A stretch of 64,000 nucleotides of DNA, from NCBI RefSeq assembly GCF_023330685.1, contig NZ_CP097128.1:3038001-3102000 (forward strand), read 5' to 3'. Origin of the DNA: Conexibacter sp. DBS9H8 (GTDB lineage Bacteria; Actinomycetota; Thermoleophilia; Solirubrobacterales; Solirubrobacteraceae). A program made the position numbers and the translations under genes. Below the pieces are notes generated by a model. It was not told the origin of the DNA and made no database searches. It saw nothing but the letters and a program-made list of their open reading frames with translations. This document shows positions 24,119-32,819 of the stretch, piece by piece; positions within the stretch are counted from its first letter, which is position 1; every line of letters begins with the position of its first letter.

Positions 24119-25792
24119 ATGGACGGGCGCCGCCTCCTCGCGGCCGTGGTCACCGTGTGGCTGACGGCCGCCACCGTTCTGTGTGCGGGTGCGCAGGCCA
24201 CCCCCGTGCTCGTGATGGGCCCCCACGGGCGCGTGCACCGGGTCGACTCCCGGTTTCTGCCGGCCACCGTGGGCCCGGGGTCAGCACCCTCGAGCCCGGG
24301 GATGGCGCTGACGGGCGCAGGGTCGACGCCGTCGGGCGCGGGTGCGGGCGCGGTCCTCAGCGGCCCGTCCCGCGGGAGCGATCGGGGGGCGCTCGTGCGG
24401 ACGCCGCCGGCGCACCGGCCGGTCCGTCACCCCCGAGCGCAGATCACGGTGCCGGAGGTTCTGCACCGGCTCGTCAGCGGGCACGCGCTCTCCCCCATCC
24501 GCGCCCGCGGCTATCTCGCGCAGTGGCGGGCGGCGCTGGCGGAGGAACGGCGGCTCAGCCCGGCGCGGGCCGGACAGCTTGCCGACGTCACCGAGTTGCT
24601 GCATGCGCTGGCGGTGTCGGGTGCGATGACCGCGAGCCGTCTGCCGGTGCTCTTTCTCACCCTCGAACGCAACGCGCAGTGGTGGCGCAGTGGTCCGCTG
24701 CTCGGCTACGGACAGCGCGTGCAGTTCCGCGGTTCGGAGCTCGAGTGGGAGTACTACACCAACGAGGGGATCCAGCTCCAGGTCCTCGGCAGCTTCGGGG
24801 AGGCCGACGGCTTCTATGAGGCCGGACGGGCCGACTGGCCGAAGCTGATCAGCCTCGTCAACGAGATGATCCCGCTCGCGGTGCAACGGGGCGGCGGAAT
24901 CGCCTGGGAGTACTACTTCGACTGGGAGGGCGGCAGCCCGCCGTGGGTGTCAGCGATGGCCCAGGCGACCGGTCTGGAGGCGCTCACCAACGCCTACCGG
25001 GCCAGCCACGACTCCCGCTACCTCGCGGTCGCCCACCAGGCCCTTGGTCTGTTCTCGACCCCGCCGCCGACCGGCGTCGGGGTCAGGACGCCGCTGGGCG
25101 AGACGTTCCTGCAGTACAGCTTCGCGCCCCAGACCGACATCATCAACGCGTTCCTGCAGACGCTGATCGGGCTCGACGACTACGCCCGGGTCGCCAAGGA
25201 TCCCCAGGCCACCGCCCTGTTCTCCGCCGGCAACGCCCAGGCCGAGGCGGTGCTGCCGTCCTTCAACCTCGGCGGCTGGTCCCTCTATCAGCCCGGCGTG
25301 CCTGACGACCTCGGCTACCACGAGCTCGTCACCGGGTTCCTCCAGACGCTGTGCGGTCTCACCGGGACGCCGGTCTACTGCAGCACCGGGCAGGCCTTCA
25401 ACGCCGACCTGCACACGCCACCGGTGATCCACCAGCTCACCCTGGCGGCTCGTCCCCACCGTCGCTTCGACCTCCTCTTCACCCTCGACAAGCCCGCCCA
25501 CGTCGGCGTGATCGTCACCAACGCCCGCGGGCGCGACGTCCTCTACACGAGTGCGAACTGCGAGCCGGGCACCGACTACTGGACGGTGGGCAAGCTCGCC
25601 GCGGGCACATACCGCGTGCAACTGTCGGCGACCGATCTCGCCGGTAACTACGCGAGCGTGCGGGGCACCCTCGCCATCGTCACCCCGGCCACCCATCACG
25701 GGGGTTCGGGCTCGGCGGGGGGTTCGGGGTCGGCAGGTGACTCAGGGTCCGGCTCCGGGGCACCATCCAGCGGCGGCGCTTCTCTCGGCTGA
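24119..25792 (+). CDS. Secreted D-glucuronyl C5-epimerase-like protein
   Basis: A 557-residue exported protein. ATG 24119 gives a signal peptide (RRLLAAVVTVWLTAATVLCA, cleavage near AQA). After about 100 residues of variable sequence, residues 190-430 resemble the C-terminal catalytic domain of heparan D-glucuronyl C5-epimerases: EWEYYTNEGIQLQVLGSFGE, GIAWEYYFDWEGGSPPWVS, FLQYSFAPQTDIINAFLQTL, LGGWSLYQPG and DLGYHELVTGFLQTL. The tail (about 440-530) looks like a beta-sandwich domain, then a Gly/Ser-rich end. The family changes glucuronate to iduronate in polymers; whether this protein acts on such a polymer or only shares the fold is unknown. No polysaccharide lyase or synthase is adjacent. 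Confidence 0.75.
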   Translation: MDGRRLLAAVVTVWLTAATVLCAGAQATPVLVMGPHGRVHRVDSRFLPATVGPGSAPSSPGMALTGAGSTPSGAGAGAVLSGPSRGSDRGALVRTPPAHRPVRHPRAQITVPEVLHRLVSGHALSPIRARGYLAQWRAALAEERRLSPARAGQLADVTELLHALAVSGAMTASRLPVLFLTLERNAQWWRSGPLLGYGQRVQFRGSELEWEYYTNEGIQLQVLGSFGEADGFYEAGRADWPKLISLVNEMIPLAVQRGGGIAWEYYFDWEGGSPPWVSAMAQATGLEALTNAYRASHDSRYLAVAHQALGLFSTPPPTGVGVRTPLGETFLQYSFAPQTDIINAFLQTLIGLDDYARVAKDPQATALFSAGNAQAEAVLPSFNLGGWSLYQPGVPDDLGYHELVTGFLQTLCGLTGTPVYCSTGQAFNADLHTPPVIHQLTLAARPHRRFDLLFTLDKPAHVGVIVTNARGRDVLYTSANCEPGTDYWTVGKLAAGTYRVQLSATDLAGNYASVRGTLAIVTPATHHGGSGSAGGSGSAGDSGSGSGAPSSGGASLG

Positions 25793-25983
25793 CCTTCACG
25801 GGGGCGGCAAGCACCAGCAGCCGACCGATCAGCGGCGGCGAGGGCCCAGCCGCCGGGGTTACAGCCCTTTCACAAGCGCAGGTGATCTGCAGACCATACT
25901 GGCCGCGTGGTCGCATCCCCTCGCGGCCAACGGACTCCCGCGGTGCCCCCCCAGGCGCCACCACTACCTGCAAAGGAGGCACT
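25793..25983. other. Intergenic region before the MFS gene
   Basis: 191 nt without a gene. I see no clear terminator for the epimerase-like gene. The final 15 nt hold AAAGGAGG, the strongest Shine-Dalgarno match in the window, 5 nt before GTG 25984. Confidence 0.4.
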
Positions 25984-27405
25984 GTGTCCGCCACGGCGAC
26001 AGACCTGGTCGACTCGCTCAACGAAGCCCCGGCGTCCCGGTTTCATTCAAAGGCGATCTTCGTCTCGGGAATGGGCTTCTTCACCGACGCCTACGACCTG
26101 TTCATCATCGGCACCGCCTCGGCGCTCATCGCCAAGCAGTGGAACCTGAACACGAGCCAGGTCAGCCTGATCAACTCGATGACCCTGCTTGGGGCGTTCG
26201 TCGGCGCGATCGGGTACGGGCGACTCGCCGACCTCGTCGGGCGCAAACGGATCTACGGCCTGGAAGCGCTGATCATGATGGTCGCCGCGATCGCCTGCGC
26301 GCTCTCACCCAGCTTCATCTTCCTCGTCGTCTTCCGCTTCATTCTCGGGCTTGGCGTCGGAGGCGACTACCCCGTCTCCGCCGTCCTGATGACCGAGTAC
26401 GCCAACCGGGCCAACCGCGGCAAGATGGTCGGCCTCGTGTTCGCGATGCAGGCCCTGGGCACGCTCACCGGGTACGCGGCCGGCCTTGCCCTGCTCAGCT
26501 CCGGCGTGATCAGCCCCGACTGGGTCTGGCGCCTCCTGCTCGGCTTTGGGGCGATCCCGGCGGCGATGGTCCTCTACTCGCGCCGCCGGATGCCCGAATC
26601 CCCGCGCTACCAGCTGTTCGTCGAGGGTGACGAGAGCGGCGCGGCCACGAGCCTTGCCGCCTTCTCCGACGGTCAGTTCGCACCGCCGGTCGTCGGTCGC
26701 ATCAAGCCGTTGAAACTGCGTCTCTCCGAGGTGCTCGGTGACCGTCGGACGCTGCTGCTGCTGCTCGGCACCGCAGGCTCGTGGTTTGTCTTTGACTACG
26801 CCTACTACGGCAACTCGGTGTCGGCGCCGCTGATCGTCAAGACCGTGCTCGGGGCCGGGGCGACGACCCAGCAGTCCCTCGCGCTCAACCTGCTCATCTT
26901 CTCGGTGGCGGCCGTGCCCGGGTACTACCTCGCGGCGAACTACATGGACCGCATCGGCCACCGAAGGCTGCAGATGGTCGGGTTTGTCCTGATGGGAGTG
27001 ATGTTTCTGCTCATCGGGGTCATTCCCGGCGTGACCACCGCGATCGCGCCGTTCCTGATCCTGTTCGGGGCGAGCTACTTCTTCGCCGAGTTCGGACCGA
27101 ACACGACGACGTTCGTGCTCGCCGGAGAGGTCTACCCGACCTCGGCGCGGACGACCTGTCATGGCATTTCCGCGGGAATCGCCAAACTCGGCGCGTTCAT
27201 CGGCGTCTACCTGTTCCCACACCTCACCAAGTCCTTCGGGGTGAGCGGGGCAATGGAGTTCTCCGCCGGCATGGCCCTGATCGGGCTGCTCCTCACGACC
27301 CTGCTGCCCGAACCGGCGGGCCAGACCCTCGAGCAGGTCTCCGGGGAGGCGGCCCAACTGAAACTCGGTTCAGCGCTCGCCGGGGCAGAGGCGAGCCTGG
27401 CTTAG
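25984..27405 (+). CDS. Major facilitator transporter, phosphate/sugar-symporter type
   Basis: A 473-residue transporter with 12 predicted helices. The first helix region FVSGMGFFTDAYDLFIIG and GRLADLVGRKR (loop 2-3 motif) are typical of the phosphate:H+ symporter and sugar porter branches. LGLGVGGDYPVSAVLMTEY in helix 4 matches the GGDYP pattern of Pho84-like proteins, and RRMPESPRYQ ends the N-terminal half. Substrate is not certain: phosphate, organophosphate or an organic acid are possible. GTG 25984 is supported by AAAGGAGG 5 nt upstream. A 12-bp hairpin follows. Confidence 0.88.
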   Translation: MSATATDLVDSLNEAPASRFHSKAIFVSGMGFFTDAYDLFIIGTASALIAKQWNLNTSQVSLINSMTLLGAFVGAIGYGRLADLVGRKRIYGLEALIMMVAAIACALSPSFIFLVVFRFILGLGVGGDYPVSAVLMTEYANRANRGKMVGLVFAMQALGTLTGYAAGLALLSSGVISPDWVWRLLLGFGAIPAAMVLYSRRRMPESPRYQLFVEGDESGAATSLAAFSDGQFAPPVVGRIKPLKLRLSEVLGDRRTLLLLLGTAGSWFVFDYAYYGNSVSAPLIVKTVLGAGATTQQSLALNLLIFSVAAVPGYYLAANYMDRIGHRRLQMVGFVLMGVMFLLIGVIPGVTTAIAPFLILFGASYFFAEFGPNTTTFVLAGEVYPTSARTTCHGISAGIAKLGAFIGVYLFPHLTKSFGVSGAMEFSAGMALIGLLLTTLLPEPAGQTLEQVSGEAAQLKLGSALAGAEASLA

Positions 27406-27434
27406 CGAGCCCCGATCAGCTCACACCCGCTCGC

Positions 27435-27475
27435 TGTCGTCCGGGCTTCCCCTCTCCCGGCGGGCCCGGACGACA
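27435..27475. terminator. Hairpin terminator after the MFS gene
   Basis: TGTCGTCCGGGC and GCCCGGACGACA pair perfectly over 12 bp around a 17-nt loop, 30 nt downstream of the MFS stop. Confidence 0.6.
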
Positions 27476-27616
27476 CGACGCGCGCCCCGGGCACGGCGCG
27501 GGGACGGGACCGCCATCGCGATCAGTAAGGGTCCGAAGCCCGATCTCGTCGGCCGGCTCGTCAGGGACGGGGCGGCGAATGCGCTCCGGCGTTCGCTCTG
27601 ATCCGACGTACCCGGG

Positions 27617-27622
27617 TAACCT
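27617..27622 (+). promoter_or_regulatory. -10 box TAACCT for the sugar nucleotidyltransferase
   Basis: TAACCT is 8 nt before ATG 27631, with no Shine-Dalgarno sequence. It suggests a leaderless transcript for the two-gene sugar operon. Confidence 0.5.
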
Positions 27623-27630
27623 GCCCGCCG

Positions 27631-28353
27631 ATGCCTGCCGAGAAGCCCAAGGTCGTGATCCTCTGCGGGGGCCGGGGCACCCGATTGCGTGAACGTACGC
27701 AGTCGGTGCCCAAACCGCTCGTGGAGATCGGCGGACGACCGATCCTCTGGCACGTCATCCAGATCTATCTCGCCCAGGGGTTCTCCGATTTCCTGCTTCT
27801 GACCGGCTACATGGCCGAGCAGATCGAGCGGTTCGCCGCGGAGGAGCGGTGGCCGGCCCCGACACGCGTGCGCTGCCTGTTCACCGGTGTCGACACGCCG
27901 ACGGGCGGGCGCCTGAAGCTCGCCGGGACGGAGCTTGCGGACGAGCGGTTCTGTGTCACCTACGCGGACGGCGTCGCCGACATCGACCTCGATGCTCTCC
28001 TGTCTCAGCACGTCCGCACGGGCGCGAGTGCGACGGTCACAGTCGTCCGGCCGGAACTGCCCTTCGGCGTCGCGGAGCTGAACAGCGACGGACTCGTGCA
28101 GGGGTTCGTCGAGAAGCCGCGGAGTGAGCACTGGATCAACGGCGGGTTCTTCTGCTTCGAACCCACCCTCCTCGACCTGCTCCACGACGAGGCGATCCTC
28201 GAACGCGAGCCGCTCGAACAGCTCGCCGCCGGCGGACGCCTGCGCGCCTACCGGCATGAGGGGTTCTGGGACTGCATGGACACGTTCAAGGACGAATTGA
28301 TGCTCAACGATCTGTGGATGGCCGGGGAGGCTCCGTGGAAGCTGTGGAACTGA
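27631..28353 (+). CDS. Sugar-1-phosphate nucleotidyltransferase, RfbF-like
   Basis: A 240-residue enzyme resembling glucose-1-phosphate cytidylyltransferase, which makes CDP-glucose. The N-terminal VVILCGGRGTRLRERT with SVPKPLVEIGGRPILWHVIQ is the nucleotide-binding signature of this branch, WHVI being close to the RfbF pattern. RFCVTYADGVADIDLDALL holds the acidic metal site, and WINGGFFCFEP and GFWDCMDTFKD are family segments. It is a little shorter than RfbF (about 257). The next gene, a short-chain dehydratase, overlaps its end by 19 nt. CTP specificity is inferred. Confidence 0.82.
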   Translation: MPAEKPKVVILCGGRGTRLRERTQSVPKPLVEIGGRPILWHVIQIYLAQGFSDFLLLTGYMAEQIERFAAEERWPAPTRVRCLFTGVDTPTGGRLKLAGTELADERFCVTYADGVADIDLDALLSQHVRTGASATVTVVRPELPFGVAELNSDGLVQGFVEKPRSEHWINGGFFCFEPTLLDLLHDEAILEREPLEQLAAGGRLRAYRHEGFWDCMDTFKDELMLNDLWMAGEAPWKLWN

Positions 28354-29324
28354 ACGGCAGGTCGGTCCTCGTCACCGGCGCCTACGGACTGCTCGGCGGC
28401 TGGCTCGTTCGCGCGCTGCTCAGTGGCGGGGCTGAGGTGGTGGTCATCCGACGTGACAGCGCCGCCCACTCCGCGCTGCATTCCCTCGGACTCGCCGACG
28501 CCGTCAACGTCGTACACGGAGACATCTGCACGGACGGACTCGTCGAGCGCGCGCTCGCCGAATATGAGGTCGACAGCGTCTTTCACCTTGCCGCCCAAAC
28601 CCTCGTGCCGACGGCCAACCACGCGCCGGCGTCCACCTTCGATGCGAACATCCGGGGCACCTGGATCCTGTTGGAGGCCTGCCGCCGTCACGGCGCCGAA
28701 CGGGTCGTCGTGGCCTCCTCCGACAAGGCCTACGGCCCTCACACCGACCTCCCCTACCGGGAGGATCACGCCCTCACGCCACGCTATCCCTACGATGCCT
28801 CCAAGGCCGCGGCGGACCTGATCTCGCGCGCCTACTGGCACACCTGGCAGCTCCCGGTCGCGGTCACCCGGTTCGCCAACCTCTACGGGGGCGGTGACCT
28901 CAACGGCTCGCGGCTCATTCCCGAGGCGATCACCGCCAGCCTCGCCGGCCGCCGCCCGGTCATCCGCTCCGACGGATCCCCCGAACGGGACTTCCTCTAC
29001 GTCGAGGACGCGGTCGCAGCCTACCTCGCGATCTGGCAGGCGCTCGGGTCCGGAGGGGCGTCCGGGGAGGCGTTCAACGCCGGGGGCGGACGCCCCCACC
29101 GAGTCCTCGACGTCGTCCGGACGGTCTGCCGCCTGACCGGCAGCGGGCTCGAGCCCGACGTGCAGGGATCCGGAACACCGTCGGGCGAGATCGATCGCCA
29201 GTGGGTCGACCCGACGAAACTGACCGACCTCACCGGGTGGCGACCGACGTTCAGCCTCGAGGAGGGGCTGGCGACGACGATCGAGTGGTACCGCCAACAT
29301 CCGCTGCGGGTCCGCAAGCGCTGA
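28335..29324 (+). CDS. NAD-dependent sugar epimerase/dehydratase (probable CDP-glucose 4,6-dehydratase type)
   Basis: A 329-residue extended short-chain dehydrogenase. Rossmann motif GAYGLLG is near residue 13, the catalytic region has ASSDKAYG and YPYDASKAAADLI (YxxxK), and the C-terminal half has TRFANLYGGGDLNGSRLIPE and SDGSPERDFLYVEDAV. It overlaps the nucleotidyltransferase by 19 nt, which suggests successive steps on one sugar nucleotide as in RfbF-RfbG. GTG 28335 has GGGGAGG 4 nt upstream; GTG 28344 is an alternative. A GDP- or UDP-sugar dehydratase or epimerase cannot be excluded. Confidence 0.8.
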   Translation: MEAVELNGRSVLVTGAYGLLGGWLVRALLSGGAEVVVIRRDSAAHSALHSLGLADAVNVVHGDICTDGLVERALAEYEVDSVFHLAAQTLVPTANHAPASTFDANIRGTWILLEACRRHGAERVVVASSDKAYGPHTDLPYREDHALTPRYPYDASKAAADLISRAYWHTWQLPVAVTRFANLYGGGDLNGSRLIPEAITASLAGRRPVIRSDGSPERDFLYVEDAVAAYLAIWQALGSGGASGEAFNAGGGRPHRVLDVVRTVCRLTGSGLEPDVQGSGTPSGEIDRQWVDPTKLTDLTGWRPTFSLEEGLATTIEWYRQHPLRVRKR

Positions 29325-29355
29325 GCGCGCCGAAGCGAGCGCAGACGCCGCCCGC

Positions 29356-29547
29356 TCAGCCGAAGGTCTGGATCTCCCCGCTGGCGACGAAGAACAGGCA
29401 GATCGCGGCGATCGTCAGGATCGCCGCGAGGACGAGCGTCCGCGACCCGATCACGTGGCCGTAGCTACCGGCGAGGAAGGCCAGCGCGACCGCAGCGGCG
29501 GCGAGGGTGAGCACGTGATCGGAGACGGCGGCAAGGAGAAGGGGCAC
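29356..29547 (-). CDS. Small two-helix membrane protein
   Basis: A 63-residue protein with two hydrophobic segments (LLLAAVSDHVLTLAAAAVAL and LVLAAILTIAAICLFFVASG) joined by SYGHVIGSR. GTG 29547 lies 9 nt after a TAGGGT box (29557-29562, minus), in line with the leaderless pattern of the window. Unknown family. It stands alone between a convergent dehydratase and a divergent MoxR gene. Confidence 0.6.
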   Translation of the reverse strand: MPLLLAAVSDHVLTLAAAAVALAFLAGSYGHVIGSRTLVLAAILTIAAICLFFVASGEIQTFG

Positions 29548-29556
29548 CGCGTGCGA

Positions 29557-29562
29557 ACCCTA
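29557..29562 (-). promoter_or_regulatory. -10 box TAGGGT for the small membrane protein
   Basis: TAGGGT on minus, 9 nt before GTG 29547, without a Shine-Dalgarno sequence. It supports the small ORF being a real, separately transcribed gene. Confidence 0.45.
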
Positions 29563-29643
29563 GTGGCCGCGAACGATGCCGGCCTCCCCCCGCCCACCGG
29601 CCGGCCGCCGGAACCGACAAGGCCTCTGTCATAGTTGCGGGAC

Positions 29644-30537
29644 ATGCCGACCGAGCCCGCATCCGTCGCTGAGGTCCTCGAGGGCCTGCGCGAGGTGGGC
29701 TACCTGCCCGGCGAGTCGACCGCCCTGGTGAGTTTCCTCGCCGCCAAGCTCGGCAAGCCCGTCCTCGTCGAAGGGCCCGCAGGAGTCGGCAAGACCGAAC
29801 TGGCCAAGGCCCTCGCCAAGCTGCTCGAACGTCGGCTCGTACGCCTGCAGTGCTACGAGGGCCTGGATGAGGCCAAGGCGCTGTATGAGTGGAACTACCG
29901 CAAGCAGCTCCTGCGCATCCAGGCGGGAGCGGGCGGCCAGGACGGCTGGAGCGATCTGCAGGACGACATCTTCGGTGAGGAGTTTCTCCTCTCCCGGCCG
30001 CTGCTCGAGGCGATCGCCTCCCCCGAGCCGGTCGTGCTGTTGATCGATGAGATCGACAAGACCGACCAGGAGTTCGAGGCGATGCTGCTCGAGCTCCTCT
30101 CGGACTTCCAGATCTCGATTCCCGAGCTGGGGCGGATCGACGCGACGACGCACCCGGTGGTGCTGCTCACCTCCAACAACAGCCGGGAGCTGACCGAGGC
30201 GCTCAAGCGCCGCTGCCTCTACCTGTGGCTCGACTACCCCGAGGCCGAACACGAGCTCGCGATCGTGCGGATGCACACCCCGGACCTACCCGAGACGGTC
30301 GCCCGCAAGCTCGTCGAGGTGATCGGGATGGTGCGGAGCCTCGACATCAAGAAGCCCCCGAGCATCGCCGAGTCGATCGACTGGGCCCGGGCCCTGCTCC
30401 TGCTCGGCGCCGCCGACATCGACCAGGCCGTGTTCCGGGACACGATGTCGGTCATCATCAAACACCGCACCGACCTCGACATCGTCGCGGACCGGGTCGG
30501 GGTCAAGCTCGCATCCCCCGCACCCAGTCCGGCCTGA
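29644..30537 (+). CDS. MoxR-family AAA+ ATPase
   Basis: A 297-residue AAA+ ATPase. Walker A GPAGVGKT is at 44-51, Walker B VVLLIDEIDK near 130-139, with the sensor segment LTSNNSRELTEALKRRCLYL. Such ATPases act with VWA-domain partners in metal-cofactor insertion (CoxD/CoxE) or protein activation. ATG 29644 is chosen; a TAGTTG/CATAGT box lies 6-8 nt upstream. The stop codon overlaps the ATG of the VWA partner (TGATG), which shows coupling. No CO dehydrogenase or similar enzyme is in the window, so the client is unknown. Confidence 0.93.
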   Translation: MPTEPASVAEVLEGLREVGYLPGESTALVSFLAAKLGKPVLVEGPAGVGKTELAKALAKLLERRLVRLQCYEGLDEAKALYEWNYRKQLLRIQAGAGGQDGWSDLQDDIFGEEFLLSRPLLEAIASPEPVVLLIDEIDKTDQEFEAMLLELLSDFQISIPELGRIDATTHPVVLLTSNNSRELTEALKRRCLYLWLDYPEAEHELAIVRMHTPDLPETVARKLVEVIGMVRSLDIKKPPSIAESIDWARALLLLGAADIDQAVFRDTMSVIIKHRTDLDIVADRVGVKLASPAPSPA

Positions 30538-32015
30538 TGGCCGACGGTGAGGACCGTCCCTACGTACCTCCCAACCACTACGGGCTCGGGCTGCCCGGCC
30601 TCGTGAGCCTCGAGGACCGGCACCGGCCGACCCCGCCGCGCCGGATCGGCCCCGCCGGCGAGCAGCGCGGCATCGACGGCGAGCTGATCGGCTTCGGCGA
30701 GGAGCTGCGCAGCGAGGGGATGGCGGTCGGCACCTCCGAGCTGCTCGACGCCTTCCGCGCCCTCGCTCACATCGACTGGACCGACCCGCAGGAGTTCCGG
30801 GAGGCGCTCGCCGCGACGATCGCCAAGTCCCCGGAGGACCGGCGGGTGTTCGATCTCGTGTTCGACCGGTTCTTCTTCCGCGCCGCCGAGGCCCAGGCGG
30901 TCCGCCTGGAGATCAACGAGCCCGGCTCCCGGCTCGACGGGGAGGCCAACGACCTCGAGGAGCTGCGCCGTCAGATCGCCCAAGCGCTGCAGGAGGCCGG
31001 TGACTCCGAGATCCGGGACCTCGCCCGGCTCGCGATCGCCGCGTTCGGGACCGGCCAGGGCTCGGGGGTGCTCGGCGTCGACGTCCAGCGCATCCGCCGG
31101 GCGCTCGGCCTGCGCTCTGAACCCCAGGCCGACCTGCCCGCCGATGACCCCCGGCGTCATGGCCTGCCCCGTGACCAGCTGCGCAAGTTCGAACAGCAAC
31201 TGCGGCGCGAGCTCGAGCGCTCCGAAATCGAGCGGACGAGCGAGCTGCCGGCCAAACGCCCGCTCAGCGACCTCGATCGCAACCTGCCCGGCGGACCGGT
31301 CCAGGACCTCGCCCAGGTGCACAAGGTCGTCGCCCAGCTCAAGCGCCGCCTGGCCACCCAGGGCCATGAGCTGCGCGGACACGCCCGCCACGCCCACGTG
31401 GACGTGCGCGCGACGATGCGCGCCTCCCTGCAGACCGGAGGGGTTCCGGTCGAGCTGAAGTTCCGTCCGGTCCGCCCGCGACGGCCAGAGATCTTCGTCC
31501 TCTGTGACGTGTCCACCTCCGTCACCTCCGCCTCGACGTTCTTTCTCTCGGTACTCCACGCCCTCCATGACGCGTTCGCGAAGATGCGGTCGTTCGTGTT
31601 CATCGAACGGATCTCCGAGGTCACGGACGTGCTCGCGCGCGAGCGGGACTTCCGTGCCGCGGCGGCGGCGATCGCCGCCGACGCCGGCGTCGCCGACATC
31701 TCCGGTTACACCGACTACGGCCGGGTATGGAGCGAGTTCAAGCAGCTGATCGAGGACGAGCTGCACCCGCGGGCGACCGTCATCGTGCTCGGGGATGCGC
31801 GCACGAACGGTCGCCCACCCCGCGAGGATCTGTTCGCCGAGATCGCCGCCAAGGCCGGCCGCACGTTCTGGCTCAACCCCGAACCCCACCTGTACTGGAA
31901 CTACGGCGACTCGGTGATCTCCGCCTACGCCCAGTATTGCGAGGCGTTCGAGTGCTGGACGACCGGCCACCTCGAGGAGTTCGTCAAGGCACTCACCCGA
32001 CCCGGAGTCCGCTGA
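30537..32015 (+). CDS. VWA-domain protein, CoxE-like
   Basis: A 492-residue partner of the MoxR ATPase. The N-terminal 250 residues are helical and charged, with FFRAAEAQAVRLEINEPGSR and LRRELERSEIERTSELPAKR. The C-terminal VWA domain begins EIFVLCDVSTSV near residue 320, so the DxSxS metal-ion site is complete; ISGYTDYGRVWSEF holds the conserved Thr and VIVLGDARTNGRPP the third motif. ATG 30537 shares two bases with the upstream stop. The pair resembles CoxD-CoxE, but no metalloenzyme gene is adjacent. Confidence 0.92.
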   Translation: MADGEDRPYVPPNHYGLGLPGLVSLEDRHRPTPPRRIGPAGEQRGIDGELIGFGEELRSEGMAVGTSELLDAFRALAHIDWTDPQEFREALAATIAKSPEDRRVFDLVFDRFFFRAAEAQAVRLEINEPGSRLDGEANDLEELRRQIAQALQEAGDSEIRDLARLAIAAFGTGQGSGVLGVDVQRIRRALGLRSEPQADLPADDPRRHGLPRDQLRKFEQQLRRELERSEIERTSELPAKRPLSDLDRNLPGGPVQDLAQVHKVVAQLKRRLATQGHELRGHARHAHVDVRATMRASLQTGGVPVELKFRPVRPRRPEIFVLCDVSTSVTSASTFFLSVLHALHDAFAKMRSFVFIERISEVTDVLARERDFRAAAAAIAADAGVADISGYTDYGRVWSEFKQLIEDELHPRATVIVLGDARTNGRPPREDLFAEIAAKAGRTFWLNPEPHLYWNYGDSVISAYAQYCEAFECWTTGHLEEFVKALTRPGVR

Positions 32016-32161
32016 GCCGCTCCACTCGCCGAGCTGATGGGACGCTCACCCACCGCCACCCGACCGACCGCGTAGAAATCCGCAGCGCCGGCACGGAGGA
32101 GGCCCCGATGGCGCCAATGGCGCGGTCCCCTAGCGTGGACGGTGTGCCTGAGGAGAGAGCC

Positions 32162-32791
32162 ATGATCCGTATCGTCATCGCCGACGACCATCCGATCTTC
32201 CGCCGGGGCCTGCGGGAACTGCTGGAGAACGAGCCCGACTTCGAGGTCGTCGCCGAGGCCGAGGACGCCGACTCGGCCCGACGGTACGTGCGCGGCCACC
32301 ATCCGGACGTGCTCGTGATCGACCTCAACATGCCGGGTGAAGCGGTGTTGGACGTCCTGCCGGACCTGCGCAGCGAGTTCTCTGACACCGAGATCGTCGT
32401 CCTGACGATGCAGAACGAGCCCGCCTACGCCCGCCGGGCCCTCCAGGACGGCGCCCTCGGCTACGTACTCAAGGACGCCGCAGCCCAAGAGCTCGTCACG
32501 GCGGTCCGGGCTGCCGTCCGGGGAGAGAGCTTCCTCAACCCCCGACTCGGAGCCAAGCTCGCCTCCGAAAGCACCGACGGCGCCCCCGGAGGACTGTCGG
32601 ACCGGGAGCTGCAGGTGATGAGCATGCTCGCCCTCGGGTACACGAACGCCCAGATCGCCGAGCAGCTCTACATCTCGGTCCGCACGGTCGAGACCCATCG
32701 CGCCCACCTGCAGCAGAAGCTCGGGGTGACCGACCGGCGCGGGCTCGTCGCCTACGCCTTCCAGAACGGCCTCGTCGACCCGACCGCGTGA
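32162..32791 (+). CDS. NarL/LuxR-family response regulator
   Basis: A 209-residue DNA-binding response regulator. The receiver domain has the acidic pair DD (8-9), phosphoacceptor Asp54 in LVIDLNMPG, Thr in VVLTMQNE and Lys in GYVLKDAA. The C-terminal LuxR helix-turn-helix is LSDRELQVMSMLALGYTNAQ followed by SVRTVETHRAHLQQKLGV. ATG 32162 has GAGGAGAG 5 nt upstream. The cognate kinase is very likely the convergent histidine kinase at 32820-34556, of the matching DegS/NarX type. Confidence 0.94.
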   Translation: MIRIVIADDHPIFRRGLRELLENEPDFEVVAEAEDADSARRYVRGHHPDVLVIDLNMPGEAVLDVLPDLRSEFSDTEIVVLTMQNEPAYARRALQDGALGYVLKDAAAQELVTAVRAAVRGESFLNPRLGAKLASESTDGAPGGLSDRELQVMSMLALGYTNAQIAEQLYISVRTVETHRAHLQQKLGVTDRRGLVAYAFQNGLVDPTA

Positions 32792-32819
32792 GGGCGACCC
32801 TCGCCGAGCCCGGTGAGGC

